In this document: positions 1-9,628 of the stretch, in pieces
How positions within the stretch are numbered: the stretch's first letter is position 1
Layout of the letters: each line of letters begins with the position of its first letter
NCBI RefSeq assembly: GCF_021390535.1
Contig: NZ_JAJUXG010000001.1
Coordinates: 434,001 to 498,000 of the forward strand
Length of the DNA: 64,000 nt
Reading direction: 5' to 3'
Origin: Dyadobacter sp. CY312
GTDB lineage: Bacteria > Bacteroidota > Bacteroidia > Cytophagales > Spirosomataceae
Position numbers and translations under genes: made by a program
Notes under the pieces: model-generated
What the model was told of the DNA's origin: nothing
What the model saw: only the letters and a program-made list of their open reading frames with translations
The model's database searches: none

Positions 1-573
1 GGCGGAACGTTATTTCTTCAATGGTGGACGCTGGAAATGTCTTCTCTGCTTTTAGCTGCCTCCGTTCTCACGGCGCTGGTCGCCGGTATGGACGAACGCA
101 CTTTTATCACTTCCTTTGTCAGAGGTGCCGAAAGTTTATTGTCCGTTGCATTTATCGTTGGGGTGGCTCGTGGCGTAACAATCATTCTCAACGATGGCCA
201 TGTGAGCGATTCAATTCTATACTACACCGGCAATTTTGTTTCTCAGGTTCCGCCAGCGGTTTTTATTCTTCTGCTTTTTGCCTTCTTCATTTTCTTCTCA
301 TTATTCATCACCTCCACTTCTGGTATGGCCGTGTTAACCATGCCGATACTTGGCACATTGGCTCTTTTGGTCAACGTACCTGGAAGTGAAATCGTCAACG
401 CCTATCTGTACGGGATGAATCTCATGTTTTTTGTATCGCCAACTTCTTTGCTGCTACCATCGCTTGCTTTGGTAAATGTGAGCCTCAAAGTCTGGATACG
501 GTTCATTATGCCTCTGCTTGCTATCCTGACTTTGCTTTGCGCTTTATTTTTAGTGACCAGTATTTATTTGTAA
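1..573 (+). CDS. YfcC-type membrane carrier, C-terminal part (5' truncated)
   Basis: The reading frame is open from the first base, so this is the C-terminal part of a longer gene. The visible ~190 residues hold several hydrophobic segments and a short polar stretch (ARGVTIILNDGHVSDSIL) that resembles the re-entrant region of the YfcC / C4-dicarboxylate anaerobic carrier group. That family consists of inner-membrane secondary transporters of about 450-500 residues; the substrate (dicarboxylate, basic amino acid or peptide-like) cannot be read from this part. The stop lies 21 nt before the ATG of the DUF418 gene, so the two may be co-transcribed. An internal ATG at 37 exists but there is coding sequence before it. 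Confidence 0.75.
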   Translation, partial: GGTLFLQWWTLEMSSLLLAASVLTALVAGMDERTFITSFVRGAESLLSVAFIVGVARGVTIILNDGHVSDSILYYTGNFVSQVPPAVFILLLFAFFIFFSLFITSTSGMAVLTMPILGTLALLVNVPGSEIVNAYLYGMNLMFFVSPTSLLLPSLALVNVSLKVWIRFIMPLLAILTLLCALFLVTSIYL

Positions 574-593
574 CAAGGAAATATGATCTCAAC

Positions 594-1811
594 ATGGAAA
601 AATCTTTACATCCCACTTCCGTAAGCGAACGCCAAAGTTTGCTTGATATTCTCCGGGGGTTTGCTTTACTGGGCGTTTTGCTCGCCAACATGGTTTCTCA
701 TTCAGGGTACTTCTTCATATCTAAGTCGGGCCAGGAAGCGTTGGGTACCTTGGAAGTAGATCACTACGTTGAATGGGTGGAGCATTTTCTAATTGATGGA
801 AAATTCTATTCCCTGTTTTCACTTCTTTTCGGAATCGGTTTCGCTTTGCAAATGAAACGGGCATCGGCATCCGATGTTCATTTTACATCTCGTTTCCGCC
901 GTCGCCTTTTTATTATGTTTGTGATCGGTTTGCTTCACGCGGTATTGCTGTTTGTCGGAGATATCCTAACTGTGTATGCTTTAACCGGATTTGTGCTCAT
1001 CCTCTTTCGCAACGCACCGGACAAGATCCTCCTGCGATCTGCAATAATCCTATTTCTGCTGCCCGTACTGCAGTATGCTGTTTTCTGGGGCATCAATCTT
1101 ATAAATCCTTCGCCACCAGTAGTAGAGGAGGGACCACGTTTTCTGGACGAAGTCATCCGGGTATTTCAAACGGGAAGTTACCTCGAAATCATCCAGATGA
1201 ACACCGGCGGCCTCATTATGGGACGTTACCCTGATCTTTTCTTTACGGGCAGGTTTTTTAAAGTTTTAGCCATGTTCCTGATTGGCTTTTACGTTGCTAA
1301 AAACATGATTCATTCAAACCTTGGTGAAAATCGCCGACTTTTTCGCAGGGTGATGATTTGGGGAGCAGTCATTGGTATACCCTGCAACCTTGTGCTTGCC
1401 ATGATGATGACCACGGAAGCGTACTACAATCTGGAACCTACGGGAATTATTCAGTCGTTGGTATATGCTTTTGGTGTGCCGGCTCTTGCACTTTGTTATG
1501 CTTCCATTTTTGCGTTATTGTACCAAAATCCGGAGTGGAAAACGAAGCTGATGATTTTCGCTCCGGTTGGCCAGCTTGCGCTTACAAACTATCTCATGCA
1601 GTCGCTGCTTTGTGCCATCATTTTTATGAGTTATGGATTTGGTATGGAAGCAAAAATAGGTCCGGCCAGGCTTTCGCTAATAGCACTGGGAATCTACGTT
1701 TTTCAGATCGTTTACAGTCATTTATGGATCAAAGCGTTCCATTTTGGCCCAATGGAATGGCTTTGGCGTTCACTAACTTACAAGAAACGACAGCCATTCA
1801 GGAAGCAGTAA
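594..1811 (+). CDS. DUF418 domain-containing membrane protein
   Basis: A 405-residue polytopic membrane protein. Near the N-terminus it has the typical 'LDILRGFALLGVLLANM' signature (residues ~17-33), followed by several hydrophobic helices. The C-terminal ~160 residues match DUF418, including 'LTNYLMQSLLC' and the terminal 'GPMEWLWRSLTY'. Such proteins (YeiB-like, part of the acyltransferase-3/OpgC-like clan) sit in the inner membrane; their substrate is unknown. I chose the ATG at 594, because the longer frame starts with a TTG inside the upstream carrier gene and its first 19 residues do not look like part of the family. Confidence 0.9.
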   Translation: MEKSLHPTSVSERQSLLDILRGFALLGVLLANMVSHSGYFFISKSGQEALGTLEVDHYVEWVEHFLIDGKFYSLFSLLFGIGFALQMKRASASDVHFTSRFRRRLFIMFVIGLLHAVLLFVGDILTVYALTGFVLILFRNAPDKILLRSAIILFLLPVLQYAVFWGINLINPSPPVVEEGPRFLDEVIRVFQTGSYLEIIQMNTGGLIMGRYPDLFFTGRFFKVLAMFLIGFYVAKNMIHSNLGENRRLFRRVMIWGAVIGIPCNLVLAMMMTTEAYYNLEPTGIIQSLVYAFGVPALALCYASIFALLYQNPEWKTKLMIFAPVGQLALTNYLMQSLLCAIIFMSYGFGMEAKIGPARLSLIALGIYVFQIVYSHLWIKAFHFGPMEWLWRSLTYKKRQPFRKQ

Positions 1812-1836
1812 GGTCGTGATTTTACCGTTTTAATTA

Positions 1837-2568
1837 TCAGGCATGCTCATTCCAATAAAAACTGTCGGGATAAGTTCTCTGTCCGAATATTGCCGTTCCA
1901 ACCCGTACCATTGTAGCTCCCTCTTCAATGGCAGTTTCCAGATCTCCACTCATTCCCATAGACAGCTCATCAACCGACACGTTTGGAATATTTTCGGACA
2001 TGATTCGCTGTTGTAACGTTTTCAGTAATTTAAAACATGCTCTCACTTTTTCAGTCTCTGCGCTGAATAATCCTATTGCCATCAAACCTTTTATCTTCAA
2101 GGTATGGAGTTCTGAAACCTGCTTAACAAGCTCCAATGCTTCATCTGGATGCACGCCAAATTTGCTTTCCTCATCCGAAGTATTTACCTGTATGAAAACA
2201 GAAATGGTTTTATTTTCAACTAACAGCCGCTGATGTAACTTTTGGGCAAGATCCATGCGATCCAAAGATTGTATACAGGTTATATCGTATTTGAGAATAT
2301 CCTTAACCTTGTTGGTTTGCAGATGCCCGATGAAGTGTTTGTCGTGAGGAACTGATTTCAGACTTTCGTACTTTTCCTTTACTTCCTGCACCTTGTTTTC
2401 TCCGATTAATGTCTGACCGGCCTGCAATGCGATTTTGATATTTTCAGCTGTTACGGTTTTGGTGGCGAGCAGCAACCTTACTTCTTTGGGATCCCGCCCG
2501 CATTTGATGCAGGCAATCTCTATTCTTTCAAGAATCACTTGCAGATTCTCCATAACATGTTCACTCAT
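1837..2568 (-). CDS. YggS/PLPBP family pyridoxal-phosphate homeostasis protein
   Basis: The 243-residue protein has the single-domain alanine-racemase-like TIM barrel of the YggS/PLPHP family. The PLP lysine is expected at K37 in 'LLLATKTV', and the hallmark 'LIGENKVQE', 'HFIGHLQTNK' and 'LSMGMSGDLETAIEEGATMVRVGTAIFG' segments are all present. The family binds PLP without known catalysis and buffers free PLP and amino/keto-acid pools in the cytosol. The ATG overlaps the stop of the upstream AAA ATPase gene (ATGA), so translation is probably coupled. Length is normal for the family. Confidence 0.95.
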   Translation of the reverse strand: MSEHVMENLQVILERIEIACIKCGRDPKEVRLLLATKTVTAENIKIALQAGQTLIGENKVQEVKEKYESLKSVPHDKHFIGHLQTNKVKDILKYDITCIQSLDRMDLAQKLHQRLLVENKTISVFIQVNTSDEESKFGVHPDEALELVKQVSELHTLKIKGLMAIGLFSAETEKVRACFKLLKTLQQRIMSENIPNVSVDELSMGMSGDLETAIEEGATMVRVGTAIFGQRTYPDSFYWNEHA

Positions 2569-3281
2569 GGTACAATTTCTTGTTTTTCTAATTCTTCAAT
2601 CAACATCGACTTCACTACGGTATGGGCGTAATCCTTTGCCTCTGCGAACGATACATCGTACCTTCGGGTAATGGATTGCAAATGATTTGGAAAAGCCGAC
2701 AGAATTTTATCATAATATTTATCCAGCGTGTCTCCCGAAGGCATTTCGAAATCCATCTTTAACTGGAAACGCCTCAACAGCGCCGTATCAATAACTTCGA
2801 CATGGTTTGTGGCAGAGATCAGCAAGGCGTTTTTCGGATAATAATCGATCAACTGAATAATGGAATTGACAAGCCTTCTCATTTCTCCAACATCTTTTTC
2901 GTCGTTGCCCCGTGCTTTACCTATCTGATCGAATTCATCCAAAAACAGAATCGCCTTCTCTTTTCCCGCTTTTTCAAAAACCATTCTGATATTTTGTGAG
3001 GTTTCTCCAATTCTCGCACTCACAACATTACTCAGGTTCAATGTGATTAGATTCTTTTTTAAAGCATTCGCTATCGCTTTTGCTGTAATCGTCTTTCCGC
3101 AACCAGAATTTCCATGCAGCAAAATCTTGTTGTTTACAGTCAGACCATATTTGTGAAGTTCCTCTACATACTTGTGCTCTTTAATCAGCTGTAAAACCCT
3201 TTGCTTATTTCCCCGGCTAAGTAATACATCTTCCAAATCCACAACTTCCTTGTCGTTAATAATCAGGTCTTGCAAGTTCAT
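2565..3281 (-). CDS. Small AAA+ family ATPase
   Basis: A 238-residue protein that is essentially one AAA+ module. It has Walker A GNSGCGKT (residues 57-64), Walker B ILFLDE (111-116), sensor-1 asparagine in 'SATNH' (~159) and an arginine pair at 170-171 as candidate finger. The first ~45 residues form a short helical lead-in with no recognisable substrate domain. Single-module AAA ATPases with this layout act as oligomeric remodelling or regulatory ATPases; no partner protease or effector is visible next to it. It forms a two-gene unit with the YggS-like gene (4-nt overlap). What it acts on is unknown. Confidence 0.85.
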   Translation of the reverse strand: MNLQDLIINDKEVVDLEDVLLSRGNKQRVLQLIKEHKYVEELHKYGLTVNNKILLHGNSGCGKTITAKAIANALKKNLITLNLSNVVSARIGETSQNIRMVFEKAGKEKAILFLDEFDQIGKARGNDEKDVGEMRRLVNSIIQLIDYYPKNALLISATNHVEVIDTALLRRFQLKMDFEMPSGDTLDKYYDKILSAFPNHLQSITRRYDVSFAEAKDYAHTVVKSMLIEELEKQEIVP

Positions 3282-3988
3282 TTGAATATCAATATGCTAA
3301 TGGCATTTTAACTGTGAAAGAACGATACTACCAGCCCTGGCACCTTGTCAGGCTGGCTTTATTCAACCTAAAAGTAATTCATTCGAGGATTGCACATGTC
3401 ATCCATTTTTTAATAACCCTGCTAGTCCAGTTGGGTTCACCAGCTCAGTGCAGCATTGATTCAACATTAATCGTCAATCGAAATATAACAGTTGGCGATG
3501 TTTCGTGGCCAACCATGGGTAACTGAAAACGATCTAAAAGAAGGGTTCGTTGATAGAAGTTAGTCTCAGATATAAAAGCAAAAAAGAGATCCGGAAATTC
3601 CAGATCTCTTTGTTAGTAAACCCTCCACTACTAGTTTTGTAGTTTCCTTTAGACGCGATATTTCGATCAGGTCACACCAATACAAAGTATTTTCTACGCC
3701 AACATTAAAAAATGTCGATTTATAAAGTATAAACTATTCAATATCAATCAATTATTTTAGCAAAAATTACCAGAAAAAGTTACTGATTTCCATCAATTCC
3801 AGTAAATAGAAAGCAAATATCACCTTTTTACATTGTACGATTTCAGGATATATTGTTCATAATTGAACAATTTCAGCAATGCGCAAATTCTTAAATGGGT
3901 GATTTAAAAACAATTATGAATCCGGTATGAATTTTATTGATATTTCGACGTACATGAATGTTGATCCTTGTACTCTAAATACCTGATC
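3282..3988. other. Intergenic region between the AAA ATPase gene and the ABC permease gene
   Basis: About 700 bases without a convincing gene; a 70-codon frame at 3314-3526 shows no protein-like features and is not called. The part from 3580 on holds one copy of a 98-bp repeat that begins with a terminator-like hairpin. The rest is AT-rich and probably contains the promoter of the permease gene. Confidence 0.6.
3580..3677 (+). repeat. 98-bp dispersed repeat, copy 1 (hairpin plus conserved block)
   Basis: This block aligns without gaps to 22361-22458. It starts with a hairpin (arms AAAGAGATC at 3583-3591 and GATCTCTTT at 3603-3611, with an inner GGAA/TTCC). Next comes the 17-nt identical stretch GTAAACCCTCCACTACT (3616-3632), and the block closes near a shared GGTCAC (3670-3675). 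Between the copies one base pair in the stem changes T-A to C-G, which suggests a conserved structure. Whether this is a mobile-element end, a terminator-linked repeat or a small RNA is open. Confidence 0.65.
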
Positions 3989-6414
3989 ATGATTGGAAGC
4001 TACTTTAAAACCTCCGGACGCAGTCTGATGCGCAACAAGCTTTTTTCGTCCATCAATGTCGTAGGTCTTGCGATCAGCATGTCTGTGGGCTTGTTGCTGA
4101 TCGCATTCGTACTCGACCTTCGCTCGTATGACCGCTTTCATAATAATGGGGAGCGGATATATCGCATTACAAATGTAGCGACATTCAAAGGCGAGCAGGG
4201 AAGTGAGAAATACGCATCCACATCAATTAAGACGGGTAAACTTATAAGACAGAAAGTAACCGGCGTGGAAGAGGTCGCCATCTTGCGTAATGACTTTCTT
4301 CAGGATGCGAAGGTTGGTAATAAAGTCCTTCCCGTTAAAGGCTTTTGGGCAGATCCGTCTTTTTTCAGGATTTTTTCCTTTCCCATTCTGGAAGGCAATG
4401 CCGAAACTGCCCTTAAAGATCCTTATTCGATTGTCCTTACGGAAACATCCGCAAAAAAGCTGTTTGGAAAGGAATCCGCACTTGGCAAATCTGTAAGGTT
4501 CGATACACTCGAATACCAGGTGACTGGCATTATGAGGGATGTTCCATTCTTTTCCCACATCAACTTCGAAGCATTAATTTCCTTGTCCACAGCGGAACAG
4601 CTCAATAAAAATGACAAAGACTTTGGAAACTGGGCTAATATGTTTTCCAATTCGGTGTATATTATGTTACCTAAAAAGGCCGACATTAACGCCGTCCAGT
4701 CTCAGCTCGACGCCATTTCCCAAGAGGAAAATCTGGCAGAAAAGAACACAAGGATTCAGCTTGAGCTTCTCCCGTTGTACAATATTGTGGTAGGGGAGAG
4801 CATTCGTTCCGGCTCCATGAGTGGCTCCGTCGGCCCTCACATGCCACCCGTTGTGCTTTGGATATTGGCCGGTTTGGCGTTCATCGTGATATTATCGGCC
4901 TGTTTTAATTATACTAATCTTTCCTTAGCGCGTGCCATGCGCAGGTTTAAGGAAGTGGGCCTCCGCAAAGCCATCGGAGCTCAAAAAAGTCAGATAAGGC
5001 AGCAGTTTTTGACTGAAGCAATCCTGATCTCGTTGGGAGCGCTTGTTCTTTCATACTTTATATTCCTGCTTTTACGCCCACAGTTAATCAACATGGCCCC
5101 CGAGATGCAGCAGACTGTGAAGCTGGATCTTTCGCTTAATACGATTTTGGCGTTTGTAGTTTTTTCTATCACAGTAGGGGTTCTTGCCGGCTTCTTACCC
5201 GCTATGTTCTTTTCCAGAGTTAGTGCAATTCACGCGTTGGGAAATGTTTCGTCCGTAAAAGTCTTCAAAAACGTAACACTCCGTCGGGCTTTGGTAGTGA
5301 TCCAATATACTGTGACACTGATCTTTATCACTACAACCGCCGTGGGTTACGTGCAGTATAAAAACATTCTTGGCTTCGATTTGGGGTTCAATACCGAAAA
5401 CATCCTGAACATTCACATGCAGGGGAACAAGCCCGACGCACTCGTAAAAGAACTGAGCGAGCTGCCCGAGGTGAATGCAGTATCGCGGTCGCTTATCGTG
5501 ACAAGCGTCGGCAATGCCTGGGGTGGACATATGAAGTACAAAGACTCACGTGACTCTGCTTTGGTAATGACCAATCATGTGGATGAAAATTATTTAGCAC
5601 TGCACGACTACAAGCTCATTGCCGGCAGCAATTTCATATCCAAACCAACAGAGGCAGATGCGGTGAGAGAGGTCATTGTTAATGAAAAGGTATTAAAACG
5701 ATTTAACATCAGTGCCGACGACCCGCAAAGGGCAATGGGCAAGAAATTACATTCAACAGTTTTGGCATAAAAAATCGAAGGATGACGATTGTAGGTGTGA
5801 TGAAAGACTTTCATTACGGCAAAATGGATAACCTGATAGAGCCCGTCGCTTTCATGTTTTGGACACCAGGCGACGGAGCCGTAGTTAACGCCAAAATACA
5901 AAGTACTGATATACTGGCAACCAGGGCTCGGATCGAGTCTCTCTGGAAAAAGATCGATCCCGTTCACTCCTTCAAAGCTGAGTTTTACGAAGATGAAATA
6001 GAGAAGGCATACAGCGAGTTTTCTACTATGATCAAGATCATCGGTTTCCTTTCGGTGCTCGCCATTTCCATCGCGTCAATGGGACTCTTTGGAATGGTTG
6101 TATTCACAACGGAAACGCGCTTGAAAGAAATTGCTATAAGAAAGGTGATGGGCGCCAGCTCGGGTAATCTGGTGTACTTATTGAGCCGTAGTTTTTTAAT
6201 GCTTCTATCAATTTCATCGCTCATAGCTTTACCTGCAACTTATCTATTCTTTGAAAAAATGTTCCTAACCAAATTCCCATACCACAAACCAGTACAAATT
6301 TTCGAACTGAGTGCTGGTCTGGTGGCGGTGTTACTGATCGCCATATTCATGATCGGTTCGCAAACAATGAAAGCAGCCGGGAGTAACCCAGTCGACGTTC
6401 TCAAAAGTGAATAA
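3989..6414 (+). pseudogene. MacB/FtsX-type ABC transporter permease with a frameshift
   Basis: Together the two frames (3989-5770 and the frame containing 5782-6414) give a protein of about 808 residues, the usual length of Bacteroidota FtsX-like permeases with two MacB periplasmic domains and two FtsX blocks. The N-terminus 'RSLMRNKLFSSINVVGLAISM' and the FtsX block 'EVGLRKAIGAQKSQIRQQFLTEA' are typical; the second FtsX block has 'LKEIAIRKVMGASSGNLV'. The frame breaks at the AAA run near 5743-5745. One extra A there restores '...GKKITFNSFGIKNRRMTIVGVMKDFHYG', exactly the expected family sequence. So this is either a very recent one-base deletion or a sequencing error. Start: ATG 3989, not the TTG 21 nt upstream. 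No ABC ATPase gene is adjacent. Confidence 0.9.
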
Positions 6415-6596
6415 ACCAATTTTTGTCAAGAATAGGCAGTTCGTCACGAACATCAGGATAGTGGAGGTAAATGCTACAATTACTTCATCGCTATACAAAG
6501 TCACACCATGAACTGGTATTTGTTGTGGATTATCATTTCGGGAATGCTTTTTTAATAGAAGTGAAAACACACAGAAACCTTTAAACCAAAAGTATC

Positions 6597-6923
6597 ATGG
6601 CAAGCAATAGAATTGACGAAGAAGAATACGAGGACGATCTGCCGGGAAATTATCCAGCTAATGAGGACATATTTCGCCAGGGTCTTGTGGATCCGGATGT
6701 AGATCCCGAAGACACATCCAGGACAAAAATTCCACAGGATATTGATTCGGACGACTGGAACGAAAAATCCTTTGAGGAAGATCTGGTAGGTGACGATCTG
6801 GACGTTCCGGGCTCCGAGTTAGATGACCAGGATGAGGAGATTGGCAGGGAAGATGAAGAAAATAACTATTACAGCCTGGGTGGAGATAACCACGAAAGAC
6901 AGGAAGAGAATCAGGGCGATTAA
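6597..6923 (+). CDS. Small highly acidic protein of unknown function
   Basis: A 108-residue protein very rich in Asp and Glu, with no signal peptide, no membrane segment and no cysteine. I recognise no domain; it looks intrinsically disordered. It stands alone, with a long leader after the permease gene and a strong terminator hairpin 35 nt downstream, so it is probably a single-gene transcript. Bacteroidota genomes often encode such short acidic proteins near stress functions, but no role can be read here. Confidence 0.65.
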   Translation: MASNRIDEEEYEDDLPGNYPANEDIFRQGLVDPDVDPEDTSRTKIPQDIDSDDWNEKSFEEDLVGDDLDVPGSELDDQDEEIGREDEENNYYSLGGDNHERQEENQGD

Positions 6924-6957
6924 TTTACCTGAGTTCCCAACACACACTGACGCACAC

Positions 6958-6996
6958 AAAAAACAGATCCTGAAATCAATCGGGATCTGTTTTTTG
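6958..6996 (+). terminator. Rho-independent terminator
   Basis: A 13-bp stem, AAAAAACAGATCC (6958-6970) pairing with GGATCTGTTTTTT (6983-6995), ends in a T-run. It follows the acidic protein gene. Confidence 0.85.
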
Positions 6997-7082
6997 TTTT
7001 GTTAAAATTCGTTGCAAAAGCAAGACACATTCTTGCAGAGAAAAATTAACAATTAGTCATAACAACCTCATTTATAATTATT

Positions 7083-8666
7083 TCAAATAATCTTCAATCT
7101 CTCTTCTTCGAGGTCAAGCTGATATAACTGCTGGCGAATAATTTCTTCGTTGATAGCTGGGTCCTTGTTAAGTTCAGAAAGATACTGCCGCTGGATTTCC
7201 AGGAGTTCAACAAAAATAACCTTTGTCTTTTCATTCATCCAGCTGTCGTCTGCCACCTTCGCTCTTTCTTCCCATTGTTTCAAAAATCTCTCCATACCTG
7301 CATGACCATTTACGTCGGACTCATATTTTTCTTTAAGGAATCCATACACATGCTTTTTCAGACCCTGCTTCATTGTTTTACGAGTCTGCTCTTCTCCCGA
7401 TTCATAAAAAATATTGTCGAATAAGCGGCTTCTCCGAATAATGTAGGGCAAGGTAAGTCCCTGTACAACCAGTGTGAGCAAAATGGCTACAAAAGTAATG
7501 AACAAAATCAGGTGCCTGTGGGGGAAAGCCATGCCATTTTCCAGCGTTACAGGTATTGCCAAAGCTGCTGCCAAGGAAACCACACCGCGCATTCCGGTCC
7601 AGCCGAGCAGGGCAGGCATGAGGTATCGCCTTCTTTTGTTCCCTGCATGTGGTAATGCGCTGCGCCTGAAAATCAGCGTAGCGATCAAAGCTGCGTAGCT
7701 GCTGATCATCCTGGCTGCCACCAATATACCGGTCACCAATACACCATAACCAATTGCAGTGGATATGGGGATACCCTCTGACCTGATGCCATTCACAATT
7801 TCGGGAAGTTCGAGGCCAATAATGAGGAAAACAATTCCGTTCAGAACAAACACAAAGCTTTCCCAAACACTGTAACCTCTTATCCGGCTTGCACTGTTCA
7901 AAAATACAAACCGTTTTTCCGACATGTAAAGCCCACCTGCTACCACCGCCAGAACACCAGAACTGTGTACCTGCTCAGCCACCCAGTACACAACATATGG
8001 CTCTATGAGCGTCAGAACGGTATCAGACGGCGCGTCTGTTGGTAAGCGTTTTTGGGCTTCAACAAACAACCAGGCAAGCAGCAAACCAATTCCAACACCG
8101 CCGATAACCATCCAGAGAAAACTTACTGCTGCTTCCTGCCATACAAATTGCCCGGTACCAACGGCAACCAACGCAAATCGAAAAATGATAAGTGACGAGG
8201 CGTCGTTCAGCAGGCTTTCACCTTCAAGAATAGCGGATGTGGATCCGGGTATTTTCACAAACTTTGTAATAGCCCCCGTACTCACCGCATCGGGCGGAGA
8301 AACGATACCACCCAGCAGGAAGCCTAAAGCAATGGTGAATCCCGGAATGTAGTAATTCGTTACAATCGCCACCGATAAAGCTGTAAAGAACACAACCAGA
8401 AAGGCAAAACTGGTGATGATTCGGTACCATTTTTTCATCTCCTTAAATGAGATACTCCAGCACGCTTCAAAAAGCAATGGTGGCAGGAAAATGAAAAAGA
8501 TGAGGTCAGGGTCAATTTTCACAGCAGGCAAACCGGGGAAAAAACTAACCAATAACCCTGCGACTACAAGTAAAATAGGGTAGGCTATTTTCAGTTTGGC
8601 AGCCAACATTTGTAAAAGAACAATGGCAGCAACCATTGCTAATAAAAAGGGTAAAATGCTGTGCAT
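7083..8666 (-). CDS. Na+/H+ antiporter, CPA1/NhaP family
   Basis: A 527-residue inner-membrane cation/proton antiporter with about twelve transmembrane helices in residues 1-410 and a hydrophilic cytoplasmic tail of about 110 residues rich in charged helices. The family signatures 'FLPPLLFEACW' (helix 2), 'GGIVSPPDAVS' (the ND/PD-type ion-binding region), 'GESLLNDASSLIIF' and 'GWTGMRGVVSLAAALAIP' are all visible, which fixes it as CPA1. It exchanges cytosolic Na+ (or K+) for H+ and helps pH and salt homeostasis. It is monocistronic, facing the acidic protein gene. Confidence 0.95.
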   Translation of the reverse strand: MHSILPFLLAMVAAIVLLQMLAAKLKIAYPILLVVAGLLVSFFPGLPAVKIDPDLIFFIFLPPLLFEACWSISFKEMKKWYRIITSFAFLVVFFTALSVAIVTNYYIPGFTIALGFLLGGIVSPPDAVSTGAITKFVKIPGSTSAILEGESLLNDASSLIIFRFALVAVGTGQFVWQEAAVSFLWMVIGGVGIGLLLAWLFVEAQKRLPTDAPSDTVLTLIEPYVVYWVAEQVHSSGVLAVVAGGLYMSEKRFVFLNSASRIRGYSVWESFVFVLNGIVFLIIGLELPEIVNGIRSEGIPISTAIGYGVLVTGILVAARMISSYAALIATLIFRRSALPHAGNKRRRYLMPALLGWTGMRGVVSLAAALAIPVTLENGMAFPHRHLILFITFVAILLTLVVQGLTLPYIIRRSRLFDNIFYESGEEQTRKTMKQGLKKHVYGFLKEKYESDVNGHAGMERFLKQWEERAKVADDSWMNEKTKVIFVELLEIQRQYLSELNKDPAINEEIIRQQLYQLDLEEERLKII

Positions 8667-8914
8667 TAAAAGAGTTTGTTAAAATAAAACAATCTATTCA
8701 GTTCGTTGACTTTCAAAAATAACTGAAAGGACTCGGAATTGGTTGTTCCGAATGAATTTATAACATTCACCTCCTGATTATTTCAGTAATGATCAGCAAT
8801 GTATTGTCTCATCCCTATAACTTGCTTACTTTCCCAACTTTTGAGATGTGCAACTACACAATTTTCAAACAACCTTTTTTATATGTGATCTTTCCGGTAA
8901 CCTGTATCAGTGTA

Positions 8915-9025
8915 CTACTGCATATCGGCCTCGGTATTGGAGCCCGAAAACGTTTCAAAAAAAGTTTCTTTGGCAATGCGCTGTATGGTTTTAAAATCTT
9001 CCTGTGAGGTTTCGGTCACGACCAT
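8915..9025 (-). pseudogene. GNAT acetyltransferase remnant (N-terminal piece)
   Basis: The peptide from the ATG at 9025 contains 'DFKTIQRIAKETFFETF' followed by 'GSNTEADMQ', which looks like the first helix region of GNAT N-acetyltransferases (their 'TI..IA..TF..TF...NT..DM' pattern). It stops at 8915 where the rest of the domain should continue, and no frame nearby carries the acetyl-CoA loop. I read it as a decayed gene; similarity is by eye only. Confidence 0.45.
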
Positions 9026-9168
9026 TTGATTCTTATTCACTGATTTAAATACGGAACTTTCGATACCTGTATAATATGCCTGGCGGCATTTAAAAACACA
9101 TTGACTCCGCACCCAAATCGCGTAGCGATTTAATATTGGTAAATAAGTCCCATTTTAGCGAAAACTAA

Positions 9169-9296
9169 ATCCCAGCAGGGATGTAACAACAATAAATTAC
9201 ATCACTGAACCAACACGTTTATCAATGGTTACATACCTAACGGTATGTAACGTTCGTCTTGAAAAACGGCTACCGATATGGCATGCCTAAAGGCAT
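9169..9296. repeat. Cluster of short REP-like palindromes
   Basis: Three small hairpins lie about 55-60 nt apart: ATCCC-AGCA-GGGAT (9169-9182), GTTACATACC-TAAC-GGTATGTAAC (9228-9251) and ATGCC-TAAA-GGCAT (9283-9296). A further GATGTAA/TTACATC pair spans about 9180-9203. The motif style (short stem, TAAC/TAAA loop, 'GGCTACCGATATG' spacer) resembles bacterial REP-type repeats. No RAYT transposase is in the window. Confidence 0.55.
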
Positions 9297-9628
9297 TGAC
9301 TTACTGTGACCACTGAATTCCCTAGGACTTTTGCCAAAAGAGTTGAAGATTAGGAATCTCTGGAATATGAGTCCTGCTTTTTTTATGTTTTATAAATATT
9401 ATCATGGGAGCATCTTGTCTTATTCCATTATGAAAATTTGATTTTCAACCAGAATTTTCATCTTTTAACGCATACACTTATCATTCAAAAAAGATAAATA
9501 ATCTTACAATTTTAATTTTGAAGATATTAAATCTAAAATTGCGTAAGTATGTAGAGAATATGTACTACATGTATAGTTTTGTGTAGATTTTTAATCCTTC
9601 ATTGGATTCAAGCTTGACGATTATTACA

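Larger units (their letters stand above)
8667..9628. other. Intergenic region with a decayed gene and REP-like hairpins
   Basis: About 960 bases with no intact gene. It holds a short acetyltransferase remnant on the minus strand (8915-9025) and a cluster of short palindromes (9169-9296). The last 150 bases are AT-rich, with a -7-like TAGTTTTG at 9574-9581 that may drive the MTHFR-like gene. Confidence 0.6.

Noticed and set aside
3314..3526. 70-codon frame after the AAA ATPase gene
   Set aside because: No start context, no protein-like pattern; treated as noncoding.
5195..5530. 111-codon minus-strand frame inside the permease gene
   Set aside because: Antisense shadow of the FtsX-type permease.
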